A stretch of 64,000 nt of DNA, taken from contig NC_087252.1 of assembly GCF_037042905.1 (NCBI RefSeq), forward strand, positions 30,691,994-30,755,993, given 5' to 3'. Position 1 is the first letter of the stretch, and every line of letters begins with the position of its first letter. This DNA comes from Lytechinus pictus (lineage: Eukaryota; Echinodermata; Echinoidea; Temnopleuroida; Toxopneustidae). The position numbers and the translations under genes were made by a program. Below are positions 44,276 through 55,560 of this stretch, in pieces. The notes beneath the pieces were generated by a model. It saw nothing but the letters and a program-made list of their open reading frames with translations. It was not told the DNA's origin and made no database searches.

Positions 44276-47200
44276 GACATAAGTGCTATTCTGGAAAAGG
44301 CTGCTGGTGGCCAGTCCATTCTCGGTGAACTTGAAGAAGGTGGACCACAGAGTGCCTCTAACAGACAAAGAATGGTGAGAATAGTTGTATCCCACCTCAT
44401 GGAGAAATATGGAAACAAGTAAGAAAATACTCAAAAATTTCCAAACAACTAACAAAATCAATAGACCAGGGTTGGAGCTTAGACCAGTCAAAAGCTATTT
44501 TTCACAAAAGTGGTGAAATGCAGGTTTGCTGCCAGCTTATGCATGCCCTGTCTGGGGATATATGAGGGATGGATATAAGTTCTCAACCTTCAGATAGAAG
44601 GAGAAAAGATAAATTGATGATTTTCATATCCCTGATATGATTCAACAACTCTTAAAATTGGGGGGGGGGAAGTTTCATTATAAAAATTAACTGAAATATT
44701 TGCTTTGTTACAAAACTTTGACTGTTTCAGGTTTCTGAAGATAACTTTTCAATAGAAAATGAAAAGACAGTTACAATCAATATTCATCTCCAAACTTGTT
44801 CAGATGCATGAGGGTCATGGTGCAGTGACATCACTGGAAGATGATTGCCCTTGCTGTGCTGCTAAAAAGTATGCAGCATAGTTTAAAGGCAGCAGGGAGC
44901 ATCTGGAAGATGAATGAGTGCAAAATCTATTTATTAATAAAAGACAAATTTGTTCTTATATTATCTTATAGGTATCTGTAGTAGATCATTATTTTTTTCC
45001 TTTCTTCTTGGATCTTTATAATAATAGACCATCTGCTGAACAGAAGGTGGGCATGGCAATATCCATGATTCAACAATTTCCAGCACTGAAAGATGTTGAA
45101 GGACCTGGTTATGTAAGTATAAGTTTAATCACGTTAAAAGAACATCATTTGAAGCAGAAAATTGTGTTGTTATCAACAAGTTGTTTTTGTCCCATTGTAC
45201 CATATGGCTTTCCCCATGAACAATAACTTTGAACAGAAGAGAAAATACCGGACTCATCTAACGCTTATTGGTGGCATTTCGGTTTCTCTCGTGCCATATT
45301 CTTTCTGTTGTTCGATAACAACAATATGCGTTGTCAACTATTTTGCACCATCATAAGTGTTTAAATACTGAATTGAACAAAACTTTTACACTTAAATGTT
45401 ACACTTTTTTAGGTTGTACTGTAAAGTAGGTGCTGTATATTCACTCATTGCTGTTACATGTATTTCTTTGTATAAATTCCGCACATAGGAAGCATGGTAT
45501 ACATCAGCAGTAGAGGGTGAACATGCAAAGGGCTTCATCGAAGAAAGGTTGAAAAATGTGAGAAAGAGAATGCCAAAGCAAGGGTGGACATCTTTGGAAC
45601 CTTCAAGTTCAAGTGAGGAGAACCAGAAAGAACCATCAACCAAGGAAAAAATTGAAGAACTAAAATCTAAAGGTATGTTAATGTGCCTAGTTTAAGTTTT
45701 GTTGCATGCTTTGTGAACATTGAATGTTTAATTATTACTGGCTCATCTTCAAGTTCAAGTTGGGTTTGGTAGGCTTACTTGATTACAATCTTCAGAATTA
45801 TCAGATGATTTATAATGTTCCACATTCCACAGGGACCAGTCTTTGGTCTACCAATTTTCACCTCATGATGCTCAGCAGATTGCTTGTGATCAAGTTAGCT
45901 CAATCGGTAGGGCATTGTACTCCAGATCTTAAGGTTGTGTGTTCAAGTCCCAGCGCAGCCATGATTTGTATGTTTGATTGAAATTCCCTTGGCCACGGAA
46001 CTAATTGCTTATTGTCTCAGCTACCGGTATAATATTCGGGGACTCCGAGAGCTGGTCACAGTTGCAATATTGTTCTTCTAGATGTAGGCTGAATAGGGTT
46101 CTGTGCCCAATAGCAGCTGCATCCCTGGATGATGCTAAATGGAGTGTCTTTTGGGTGAAAGTGATCAATGCCATTTCTCTCAAAGTGTGTTGAGGCTGTG
46201 AGTTTACGCTTTAAATTTGTAGAGCGCACTTTAAAATCATCTGCATGTTTTTTTTTTTTTTGTTGTTGCTTGTAACAGTTAATCAACTTGCATCAAAGGC
46301 ATGTTCCAACCTCTTACAAGAAACCTATAACTAGTTTAGATAAATTTTTACAGGAAGCTTAGTCTGATTCCTGCAGTGCATCTGGTCAGGAACTTACATC
46401 CCAGGGGGGGTCTGTCCTCATTGAAAGGGGGGTATCATGCATGACCAAGGACTTGCCAAAAGCATCCTAAACAAGTATTTACAAATGCAAAAATATACAC
46501 CCTAAATAAGTATGATTATCGGTAATTTGCTACCCTAAGTAAGTAATCCCCAAAGCAAGTAATAACTATTTTCAAACCAAGCAAATAGTGATATATGTTT
46601 TGCTTTCCGTGCATGAGGTCGGGCTAATTCAAGTGTTTGCGGGCATGTGCAAAGTGTTTTTGGCTGGGATTCGGGAATATTCCATCATTGTGATAAACTG
46701 TAGTGTTAAATGAACATGCAATTAGCCCTAAGTACACAGGTAAGGTGATTTTTTTTTTAAGACACTGAATGCGTAACTCATCGGTTTAAAAAAAGTGACC
46801 CTTTTCCTTGATTGTTGGTGATTTTGAGACCCCATTTAAGTTACGCACGTAACGTGCATGATTGTAAAAAACACCCTTTTTACGTGAATTCTTGGTCAAG
46901 CATGATACCCCCCCTTTCAATGAGGACAGACCCCCCCCCCCCCCCGGGACTTACATCAGTGCACTAGATCTTAGGATTGATTGCCGTCAAATTTTAGAGC
47001 CTTAAACAGGTGTCACCGGCATGGTGGCCTAGTGGTTAGAGCGTCCGCCTCATGATCGGGGGGTTGTGGGTTTGAACCCCAGCCGGGCCATACCAAAGGC
47101 TTTAAAAATGGTACCTACTGCTTTCTTGTCAGGCACTCGACATTAGAAGAATGGAGTAGGGAAGTTAAACACATGGCTACCAGTGGACTAACCCCCTGCT

Positions 47201-49895
47201 GTAGTTTCTCTACTTTCCAGTAGACATGTGGCCTAGGTTTATTGAAATGGAGATAGGCGCCGCTCTATGGGCCGAAAGGCTTGAGAAGGACTTTAACTTT
47301 TTGTAAAAGGTAGTTTAGGGTTTGCTGTAGGTAGCCTACTATTGATTTTGTTTTTTATCACCTTGTCTTTTTTCAGAAAAAGATATGGAGCCGGAGAACT
47401 TGGAAGAAATGAAGCAATGGCTTCAACATAATAATAGCCCTATCCCTAAAGTGGTGGAATTCATGAAGAAGACTGCACTGAAAAGACAAGAAGAAATTCA
47501 CTCAGAGAAGAAATCTACCGTGCATGACATCGAGTTGCAATGGCCTCGACTCTTTGATGTCCCTAACATGGTATGGGGTAACTTTTGTTTTCTTGGTTTA
47601 TGTCAAAAGTACAGTAAAGCATTAATTCTTGAGGTGTGCTTCTCAAAAACCCAAATAAAATTCCTCATTGATCTTTTTTGCCTGCCAGGACCAGTAACAA
47701 AAGTCTACCAAATTCTGCCTGTTTTTATTTGGTACTACTGATAATAATATACTTCCCTACATGTATCTTTTGCCAGGTGTCATTAACATAATCAAGGCCT
47801 AGCTCCTTGGTTGCTGGATATTCATTTTGCAATTAGACATTACACATGTGCCCACCCCAAAATTACCATACTGAATCAAGGTTTTACAATCCTTCTTTAT
47901 GCATTTTAATTTGCATCACAGATAGATGGTGATTTCAGAGCAGTTCATGGGGATGTGTCTGACAGATTAATCATGAAATGGACTCAAGAACTGGCAAAAA
48001 AACTACTGCAGTATGGAGAAAAGCAAAGTCCACAAGTGCAAGCCGGTACATATTTTCCCCGGGGGGAGGGGCACTCAATATGAAAGTGACGTACGAGTAA
48101 GATCACACATCTCGAACATAGGGGTCTTTCGGTGATGCGTTCAAATGAAAAATAGGGGGTCTTTCAGTGACAGTCTAAAATCTGGGTTTTTCGGTGACAC
48201 ACCAAGCTAAAAAATGGGCTCTTTTTTAGTGTGATTAAATGACATTTTTCTGAAAATCAAAAATTTGGGCAATTTTTGGGTCAGAGAGTGCAAAATTCAT
48301 GGGTCTTTGGGTGACAGAAAAAAATTGGGTCATCAAATGGAAAAAACGGGGGTCTTTGGGTGACAGCAGTCCAAAAAAGGGGGTCTTTTTGATCGCACAT
48401 GGTGCGAACTTCAATATTGAGTGCCCCCACCACCACCACCCCCACCCAGGGTATTTTCTGTAATATTTTGCTTTTCAATAATTTTGTATACTGTTGTAAA
48501 AAAGATGCGATTCAGTGTTAAAATATTTACCATGGAATTGCTCTATTTTAATTGAAGTTTGTTTTCCTTTCAGATATAGATGATCAAAGTGCACAGGATG
48601 CAGGTCTGACAGCACTGCCCTTGATACTGCCTACAGGAAAACTGTCAAACGCAAAGAAATCCAGGGCTACGGTGAAAGAAGCAATGGAGTCCTTCATTGA
48701 TTTTCAGCCGGTAAGTATGGAGTAAATTTTAGTGCCTACTAAATGAAATGTTTGGGTATAGAGGTGGGATGCAGATGGGATATATCCAATTGGAGGATGT
48801 TTTTGTATATCTTCTTGCACATAAAATGAAAGAAATGCCTCAAGTACTCCATTTGGTTGAAAGTGATATGTAAAGAATGGGACACGTTCATCAAGACAAC
48901 AACAGTTTGGCTGATGTGATGCTCACACAGTTTGTATTGCATAGATCTGTTTTACTTAATTGTTATCATCGGAGATGCCAGACTTCAGGAAATTTTTTTC
49001 AGCATCTCCAGTACAAAACAAGATTAAAAATTCATATTTTCAAGAAATTTTATTAGCGTTTCAGGAAAATGTGACTAAAGTCACTGGCATCTCTGTATCA
49101 TTTTGATTATGGTTCGATTAACTGCAGAATTTGCATGCTTGTCGCACTACAACATTTGTAGCACATCCCACATGCAGCCCAAACTTTCCATGTTTGCTAA
49201 TTGAAGTTCAGCTGACAGGTCCCTAATAGAACTCGACTCTCACTCGATACACTTAGATCTGTGATAGATCTTTAGAACTGTGATATAAAGAAAGGTTAAG
49301 TTTATATGACAACTTCTATCATGATCATGGTCAAGTTACAGTAGTTACCCTCACTATATAGATTTGACAGACTGACCCATGATGTCAAACGCCAGGCAGT
49401 ATAGTCAAATATTGTTCCTCGACCAGCAAAGTGTGTGCACACAATGTACATCAGGACCATGCTAAAGCTATATCTATCTACAACCCACTTACCAGTAAGA
49501 ATTAAGTACGCAGACAGAAAATATCTAGATTTATTTTTTAAATGTAAATTAATCAGTAGATTTATTTTCTCTTTTTACAGATAGGGACAAACCTCCCTCA
49601 ATACTTGGATGGACTCATGTCAAAGAGGCGGCAACCATTTGTCCTGGCCCTTGGCCCACAGAAAGCGCCAGCACAATATTTTGCTGTGGTTGAGGGCCGT
49701 GCCCTTAAGCAAGACAGCCTTCTGAAGGCTGTTGATGTGTGTTTCAAGTTGTTTTATGTACTTGACCTGGAGTATCCATCTGCGTGCTATACTACATGGG
49801 AGTTTATTCAAAAAGTTCTGTACCAGGTAAATGCCAAAGACAGGAACACCTCCTCCTGTGTGAGGTCATTAAGGACATATGTCCTTCATACTTAA
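44276..49895 (+). CDS. SAMD3-like protein (sterile alpha motif domain-containing protein 3-like), 5'-partial, 7 exons
   Basis: Exons at 44276-44418, 45028-45112, 45489-45672, 47377-47570, 47922-48045, 48574-48710 and 49581-49895. All introns are GT-AG and phases match, giving 393 codons plus stop. Recognisable family blocks: RQRMVRIVVSHLMEKYGN, then AISMIQQFPALKDVEGPGYE, then AWYTSAVEGEHAKGFIEERL, then an acidic low-complexity linker, VHDIELQWPRLFDVPNMIDG, the segment SDRLIMKWTQELAKKL, and the C-terminal PFVLALGPQKAPAQYFAVVE with AVDVCFKLFYVLDLEYP. These match SAMD3-like proteins common in fish and invertebrates, whose biochemical role is unknown. The N-terminal part, where a SAM domain could lie, was not found, so the first coding exon(s) are upstream or undetected. 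The last exon reads to TAA at 49893-49895. Introns carry SINEs and MITEs, yet every coding exon is intact, so the gene is probably functional. Confidence 0.85.
45885..46232 (+). mobile_element. tRNA-derived SINE in intron 3 of the SAMD3-like gene
   Basis: TTAGCTCAATCGGTAGGGC matches a Pol III A-box and GTGTGTTCAAGTCCCAG a B-box. A unique body follows and ends in TTTGTAGAGCGCAC. Same orientation as the gene. Confidence 0.7.
46401..46948. mobile_element. G-capped MITE (MuDR-like), copy 2, with 9-bp TSD
   Basis: The left end CCAGGGGGGGTCTGTCCTCA and right end TGAGGACAGACCCCC...CGGG are inverted repeats extending inward through TTGAAAGGGGGGTATCATGC / GCATGATACCCCCCCTTTCA and GACCAAG / CTTGGTC. 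The 9-bp flank ACTTACATC occurs at 46392-46400 and again at 46949-46957, a target-site duplication. A 9-bp duplication points to the Mutator (MuDR) superfamily. Lies in intron 3 of the SAMD3-like gene. Confidence 0.88.
47017..47305 (+). mobile_element. tRNA-derived SINE in intron 3 of the SAMD3-like gene
   Basis: A-box (GGTGGCCTAGTGGTTAGAGC) and B-box (GTGGGTTTGAACCCCAG) at the correct spacing, then a body of about 200 bp ending GAAGGACTTTAACTTTTTG. The tRNA-like head (47020-47092) is the best preserved of the SINEs here. It sits about 70 bp upstream of exon 4. Confidence 0.8.
48058..48451. mobile_element. G-capped MITE, copy 3, with 7-bp TSD
   Basis: The left end CCCGGGGGGAGGGGCACTCA and right end TGAGTGCCCCCACC...CCAGGG are inverted; TATTTTC flanks at 48051-48057 and 48452-48458. 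The interior repeats GGGTCTTTCGGTGA-type phrases (48122, 48159, 48187, 48301, 48352). Lies a few bases inside the start of intron 5, immediately after the exon 5 donor. Confidence 0.8.
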
Positions 49896-51060
49896 TTTTC
49901 AACCATTTAATGGTCAATGTCAGTTCAGCAGAACTCAAAATTCTGATATGTCTCCTAATGTGGATATGTCTGTATGCCATGTATGAAATTCAATACTAAA
50001 ATGGATTTTACAAGTTCAGGTATCGAGGTACGTCAATTCCTCAAGGCAGCAGCTCCACGTGCGTACTTAAGCAGCATCTTCAATTGCTTGCGTGTGTACG
50101 CATGTGCCTTTAGGGTTCCTTTGTGACATCAGATAAATGCGTATCAATTTCACTGCCTATCCTTTTCAAATCTATTTTAGTAATTCGTATACAGGGGGGT
50201 ACAAAGGGTATCCAAATTCCAATACCACATTTTGATTTTAAATTTTGCAAGCAACAAAACAAACAAAATTGCAAAGTGGCAAGTATGCCAACATTTTCAT
50301 TTTGTCTGCTAAATACCTCTGCGTTTTAAATTGTATCTCTGCAAATTAATGCTAGTGGCTTTAGAAGATGGGTTTGTGACAAAAAGCTCAAACTTGTCAT
50401 TTTTGTGGCAAATTATGGTTTTTCGATCAGTTAAATTTATAGACTAGGTTTAAGCCAAAATGTTTGCACAGATTAAATTTATGGTACATAAGTTAATATA
50501 TAGCAGACACATTAAGCAAGTTTTGACATAATTACCACTGTGTGATATTGTTTTCTTGACATCAATATTCTGGTAGCAGAATTCAAAGACCTTAGCCCTC
50601 ATTCATTATACTATGCCATTCATTATACTATGCCATAACCAAGGCGCATATCCAAATTGTGATTCGTATTTTGAGTTCCGCGAGTTGATGTTATTTATAC
50701 CACTGGATGTACTGAACTACATAGGCCCTTCAAACTAGAATTTAATGAAAATGAAAATAATATGCTGAACTGCATACTTATCAATGTTTAGCTTGGGATC
50801 ATTGTACTAACCTTGGTGTGATTGTGAGAGGAGAGGGTGGCCACTCATGTGTATACTTTCAAAAATGACCCCAAGCTAGGATTCACCAAAAGTGGTCAAA
50901 TTTACCACAAACAAGGATTTTAATTGACAAAAAACACCCCAAACAAGGGGTAAAATACCATGTGATCACAAGGTGTGATTGCGCCAGTGAAATGACTAGA
51001 ATCTATGAATAAGTGATGTAATGTGTGGTAATTGAGTTGTATTGCCTTTTTACAATTGAA
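49896..51060. other. 3' flank of the SAMD3-like gene; no further gene seen
   Basis: No AATAAA close behind the stop was found, so the 3' UTR length is unknown. 50850-50960 has GACCCCAAGC/ACACCCCAAACAAGGGG phrases resembling the interior of G-capped MITEs. Confidence 0.4.
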
Positions 51061-51064
51061 GTGT

Positions 51065-51292
51065 TAGAAATAGCAAGTTTTACTTTTACTGATGGAATTA
51101 TAATACACGGCAAGTTTAAATTTAACTGATATTACTGCAAATAGCAAGTTTGAATTTAACTGATACATTATTAGAATTTGATTAATTTCAACTTTGAATT
51201 TAACTGATAGAATGACAACTATTAACTGATTAAAAAAATGATGTAACTGATAGAATTGTAAATTATAGCAAGTTTCAGTTTAAGAATTGGTG
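51065..51292 (+). repeat. Imperfect tandem repeat of AGCAAGTTTRAATTTAACTG
   Basis: Five or six irregularly spaced copies of TAGCAAGTTT and TTAACTGATA units. Confidence 0.7.
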
Positions 51293-51877
51293 TGACCCTT
51301 GGTACATTGCTGTTTGCTGACAAAGCATTTTTCAGATGTTGGACTTGCAGCTACTGCTCCCGAGTTGCAATAGAGTTACATAGAATGTGTAGAAGTATTT
51401 CTTTGAAATAGTTACAAATAGAATTTTATAGAGGGAATTTTCCAAAAGGTCCTTCCTGTTCAAAACCCAATGTAAATACATTAATATGACTTTAAAATGG
51501 TACATGTGTAAAACCCATTGAAATGAGCCCGATACATAGTGTTTATGGATCGATCAACAATACAGCTTGATTGGTGGCGAACACAAGTGAAGAAATTCAT
51601 GTTTTAATTCGTACTTTTTCGATATGAACTGAAATTGAATTTGTTTTAAATTAATTAAGCAAATTGACTTCCATGTTATCCTGTAACTTATTCAGTATTA
51701 ATGTACATCAGTGTAAAAAAATTGGGTAAACAGGAATGCAGATGATATGCAGCTTTTCTTGGGACAATTCATGTAATAACATCTAGGTGTCAGATGTGGT
51801 GTATCATATGCGTGTGTAAATGCCATCATTCCATGTGAATCTGATGCAGACACTTTGTAGATGGCATACAGATCTTC
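51293..51877. other. No gene seen
   Basis: AT-rich unique sequence. Confidence 0.4.
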
Positions 51878-52044
51878 AATAGAGAAGATTCATCTTGACA
51901 AAACCAATATCAATTACTGACCTGACAGTTTCGGCCATCCTGGTCGAAAGCCATCTTCTCTAGAGGGCGTTCCGGCGAGAATTGGATCATAACTGTCAGG
52001 TCAGTAATTGATAATTGGTTTTGTCAAGATGAATCTTCTCTATT
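51878..52044. mobile_element. Inverted-repeat element with about 51-bp arms
   Basis: The left arm starts AATAGAGAAGATTCATCTTG and ends CTGACCTGACAG (51928); the right arm starts CTGTCAGGTCAGTAATTG (51993) and ends ATGAATCTTCTCTATT. The 64-bp spacer contains TTTCGGCCATCCTGGTCGAAA, itself a small palindrome. Looks like a miniature foldback element. Confidence 0.8.
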
Positions 52045-52389
52045 TATGATGTCAATGCAGTCAAACCAGATGAATTTATTCAAGAAAAAAGCATACAGAT
52101 CAGATATTTGGCCTACTACCACATCATTGATCAATCAAGGTCAATTATTTGAAAAGCAAATTATAAAATCTGTAATGTCTTAATAATGTTAGAAAATGCT
52201 TCAGTGCTTTTCAATTTGACAGTGTACTTTTTAGGATCAAATTTTAAATGTTACCACTCTTGTATTGCTATTTAGTGTTTTGGAAGCATCTAATATATTC
52301 TTTATAAATAAATTATTTGTTTATGCACAATAATCTTATAGTTTTTGTGTCTAATTAATGTGTTAAGCTTACAAGTAGTCGGATACAAC

Positions 52390-52710
52390 TAAACACTGAA
52401 GTCAAAATCTGACTACATTGAAGTTGAAATTGACTACATTGAAGTGAAAGGATGGAGGAATGAAATGACCCTACTGTCTATTGCATTTGACCCCTTTTCA
52501 TTTAAATGTAGTCAAATTTTGACCTTTTTGTAGTAATTTTTTACTTCATTTGGGTCATTTGTTGACTACCATTGTAGTCAAAATCATTTGACTACATCTA
52601 GTGGGTCATAAATGACCCCAATGGGTTCGGTGTATAGTTGACCCTGAGAATGGGGTCAAAAATGACTGTTATAGGGTCATTTTTTACTACCTATTTTTAA
52701 GTGTGTACTC
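52390..52710. mobile_element. CACTTAAAAATAGGTAG-family element
   Basis: The right end CTACCTATTTTTAAGTGTG is the reverse complement of the left end of the element at 39187. The interior repeats TAGTCAAATTTTGACC, ATTGACTACATTGAAGT and GGGTCATAAATGACCCC motifs. Left boundary approximate. Confidence 0.6.
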
Positions 52711-53009
52711 CTTCTTCTAGAACCGAAATACTTAACATTTCTTGCTTTGACCCTCGGTGTAAGGGAGCATGTAATGCAAGCCAGCATACGCAGTTATCAC
52801 AGGTTTTCAGTTGACCAACGGGTGATGGCGGTGTTTAAACTGTTTCGGAACACACCATTAATTGCCCCACAGAAAATGTGTGTTAAGTAAGACTTGAAGA
52901 AAAGTGTCTTGTGCGGGTATAATCATACATATATAGAGCATAGAATTCTTTTTTTGGTGATAAATTCCCGACAATACGATGATAGAGATTTTGTCTATAT
53001 AGGTATCAT

Positions 53010-53326
53010 GTGGGGGCGCAATGGTCTAGTGGTTATGACTCTCGTCTTTCAATCAGAGGGACGTGGGTTCGGATCCCAGCCATGGAGTGTTTTCCTTCAG
53101 CAAGAAATTTACCCACATTGTGCTGCACTCAACCGAGGTGAGGTGAAAGGGTACTCGGCAGATTATTTCTTTTAATGCACTAAGCATGCTAAGCGCTGAA
53201 AGACAGCTCGAGCTAAAGCCGGGGTGGTAATGTCAATAATAACAACAACAATGCTCCTCTGGATAGATTATTTTCTAGATAGATGTCGCGATATAAATGC
53301 CTATTATCATTATTATCATTATTTTT
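53010..53326 (+). mobile_element. tRNA-derived SINE
   Basis: A-box (ATGGTCTAGTGGTTATGAC), B-box (GTGGGTTCGGATCCCAG), a body of about 190 bp and an end CGCGATATAAATGCC followed by (ATT/ATC)n. The whole structure from tRNA-like head to tail is present. Confidence 0.8.
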
Positions 53327-53837
53327 ATCATGGAATTTACGAATTTATTGATTATTAATGATAATTAGGGCCTTCTCCCTTGGCATATTGACATATATGC
53401 CGCATATTAAAGGCTTTAAAAATAGTCACGTTCACCTTCAAAAGTGGATCCGCCACTGACATGTACCTTTTTATACACATTTTCAAATTTTATTCAATTT
53501 CATGTGTGCTTCTCTGTATGTAAAGCTTGGTGGATTTGGAAGGGGTGGCTCCAAACCATCAACCGGTGCCTTTATTAAAAAAACATTGTTATTCTAGTGC
53601 ACAAGTTATTTCAAATATTACTGACAGATAAAAGGAGGCCTAAACATGATAAAAGAATCGCCGAATAATCAGCATATTTTTAGTGAGTTGTTGCTTGATA
53701 TCTTTAATTAAATGCACTTATTTAAAACATGCTTGCCAATTCGAGAATTCGTTAAACAGCTGCCGCGCCACGCATTATATGATTTTGAATGCACATTTCC
53801 TAATTTCCATGCACCTACTTAAAGGGTTGGTCCAGGC
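53327..53837. other. No gene seen
   Basis: AT-rich; includes AGTGGATCCGCCACTG near 53443, an end of the GGCGGATCC type. Confidence 0.45.
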
Positions 53838-54378
53838 CCGGGGGGGGGGGGGCACTCAGTATATAATGCATAGTGGGTATGTGCCGCGGAGGGGACCCCC
53901 ATTTTTACACTCAAATTTCCGTTCCAAGGCATAGCATTTTTGTCTTATTGAGAAAAAGAACAAAGAAAGCCGCTCCAAGGCATAGCATTTCCTTCTTATC
54001 GAGAAAAAAGAAGAAAGAAATCAGCTCCAAAGCTTCGCATATATATTTTTCGTTACGCCGTTCCGGTCGCATTGATCTGCTACAATTTTGGTGAAAAGCG
54101 GCCGTAGAGCGCGTTTCGACCATCGCCTAAGCGCGAGCGCACCCGGCGGAGGCCGCGCTAGCTGCGTCATGCACGATTGCCCGTTCCATAGGGATGCATA
54201 CGCACTCACAGAGATACGGAGATCCGTTCCGAGGACCCCCGTTTTCACAAACATTTGTAGTTCCGAAGCCCGTTCCGAGGACCCTCCTTTTTACAATAAG
54301 CCCGCTCCAAGGCCCCCGTTTTTTGCCTCGCCCGCGGCACACCCCTACCACTTTTTTGGTCGAGTGCCCCCCCCCGGG
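53838..54378. mobile_element. G-capped MITE, copy 4, with 9-bp TSD
   Basis: The left end CCGGGGGGGGGGGGGCACTC and right end GAGTGCCCCCCCCCGGG are inverted; the 9-bp direct repeat GGTCCAGGC borders them at 53829-53837 and 54379-54387. The interior repeats AAGGCATAGCATTT twice and CCGAGGACCC/CCGTTTT phrases. Several short frames over it are artefacts. The 9-bp duplication supports a MuDR origin. Confidence 0.85.
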
Positions 54379-54539
54379 GGTCCAGGCCAGGTTCAATTTA
54401 TATCCACTAGATAGACAAAAACCTACTCTTTCCTATACTATAGTTTTTCAAAGAAATAAGAGGCACAGTTATTTTTTATTGAATTTTCAATTTTGCCAAA
54501 ATCATTTTTTGGCACGAGTCTGTACGATCCTAGAATGCA

Positions 54540-54810
54540 ATGCGCAGCTTTTTCTGTGACGTAGCATCTCCACTTTGGCTTCGCTGGCTGCTGCTACGAG
54601 CGCGAGCGAGCTAGGCTAGCTATCGCTGCATAATTATGCGCTGCACGTATGCGTATAGATCATGTACATACGTACATCTGCGCCGCGTACGTACGTGCAT
54701 CTTCGGTTTAGCTAGTTTTCGACTTGCACTGATCACGGCCACCGTCGGCCCTATAATTCACAATTTGTTTGTTTCTTGCCGTTTATTTCATAATGTGAAC
54801 AATTAATAAG
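54540..54810 (+). promoter_or_regulatory. CpG-rich, promoter-like region upstream of the P2X7-type exon
   Basis: Unusually CpG-dense for this window (GCGCGAGCGAGC, CGCCGCGTACGTACGTGC), with a GTGACGTAGC half-CRE-like site at 54557. It ends just before the exon starting at 54811. Inference only; no transcript start can be placed. Confidence 0.3.
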
Positions 54811-55186
54811 TCGGGTCCTCCGGGATATGTATTCCAACCAAGGTGGAATGCGGAAGAGTTGGAGAACCGTCGAAGAATAGAAGAAGAAGAGATGGAGGAA
54901 GATCCGATCGAACCACAGCTCCAGCCAGCGGCCGATCGAGTGGGGAGAAATGACTGGTGTCGGTGCGGGAACTGCCCGGTGATGCCGACGGCCAGAGAGA
55001 GCATTTGCTGTCGGGAGATTGGCCCTGCATGCGACCTGCAAGAAGATGGGTGCATCATCCAGATCCTGATTTCATCAGTGTTTGCCTCACGCCAGCTGCC
55101 GGGAGGGTGTTTTCTGTCGCAAGAAGGGACATAAGGGGACACCGGGCAAGGGTTCGAGGCCAAGCACCACCAGCACTAAACAACAA
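54811..55186 (+). pseudogene. P2X7-type intracellular (zinc/cysteine 'ballast') domain protein, first exon; probably broken
   Basis: The frame reads SGPPGYVFQPRWNAEELENR, an acidic stretch, then NDWCRCGNCPVMPTARESIC followed by CREI. The W-C-x-C-G-x-C ... E-S-x-C-C pattern is the hallmark of the P2X7 C-terminal domain, which binds zinc through cysteines and occurs in many stand-alone invertebrate proteins. After this block the expected continuation (HHPDPDFISVCLTPAAGRV) is in another frame, so there is a frameshift near 55050. The shifted frame runs to a donor (AACAA|GTAAGT at 55187). The codon before SGPPGY is AAG and a stop (TGA) lies just upstream, so no ATG starts this protein; it may have been lost by one base change, or an upstream exon may exist. 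No downstream exon was recognised. Confidence 0.6.
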
Positions 55187-55560
55187 GTAAGTAAAATTTA
55201 CTAGGCCTTATTCTTGTTGTTGTTCGTGGATGGTCGTTTCCAATTCCACACCTAAATGATCTCCTCGGTATTCCAAAATACATCTCTAACTATAGCAATA
55301 CATCTTTATTCTTGCATGCAGTCTCACTCTCAGAAACAGAGTCAGACGTAGACTCTCAATGTATTGAGAACCATTTCCCAACTATGCCGATTTTAAAGGA
55401 CAACAAAATATTCATATCCCTTGCATACCAGACAATCAGTGTTGCAATTTTTTGTCCTGATTGCGACCATTATTGCATAAAATTTAGCAAGCTTATAATA
55501 GACGCCATCCACCTTCCCGTTCTTTATATTTTTAAATCCTCAGCAACCCGGTCGTGTTAT
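55187..55560. other. Downstream of the P2X7-type exon; unresolved
   Basis: An acceptor-like CTTGCATGCAG at 55311-55321 opens an 80-codon frame (SLSETESDVDSQCIENHF...), but it has no recognised domain and does not resemble the expected rest of the P2X7-type domain. Confidence 0.3.

Noticed and set aside
51925-51965. Second hammerhead-like motif (GGCC...GGTCGAAA)
   Set aside because: No CTGATGA equivalent at the right place on either strand; better explained as a palindrome inside a foldback element.
54021-54559. Overlapping frames of about 70-120 codons around 54.1 kb
   Set aside because: They lie mostly within a MITE with a clear 9-bp target duplication.
54751-55163. Minus-strand frames opposite the P2X7-type exon
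   Set aside because: Shadows of the plus-strand coding sequence, whose cysteine motif is specific.
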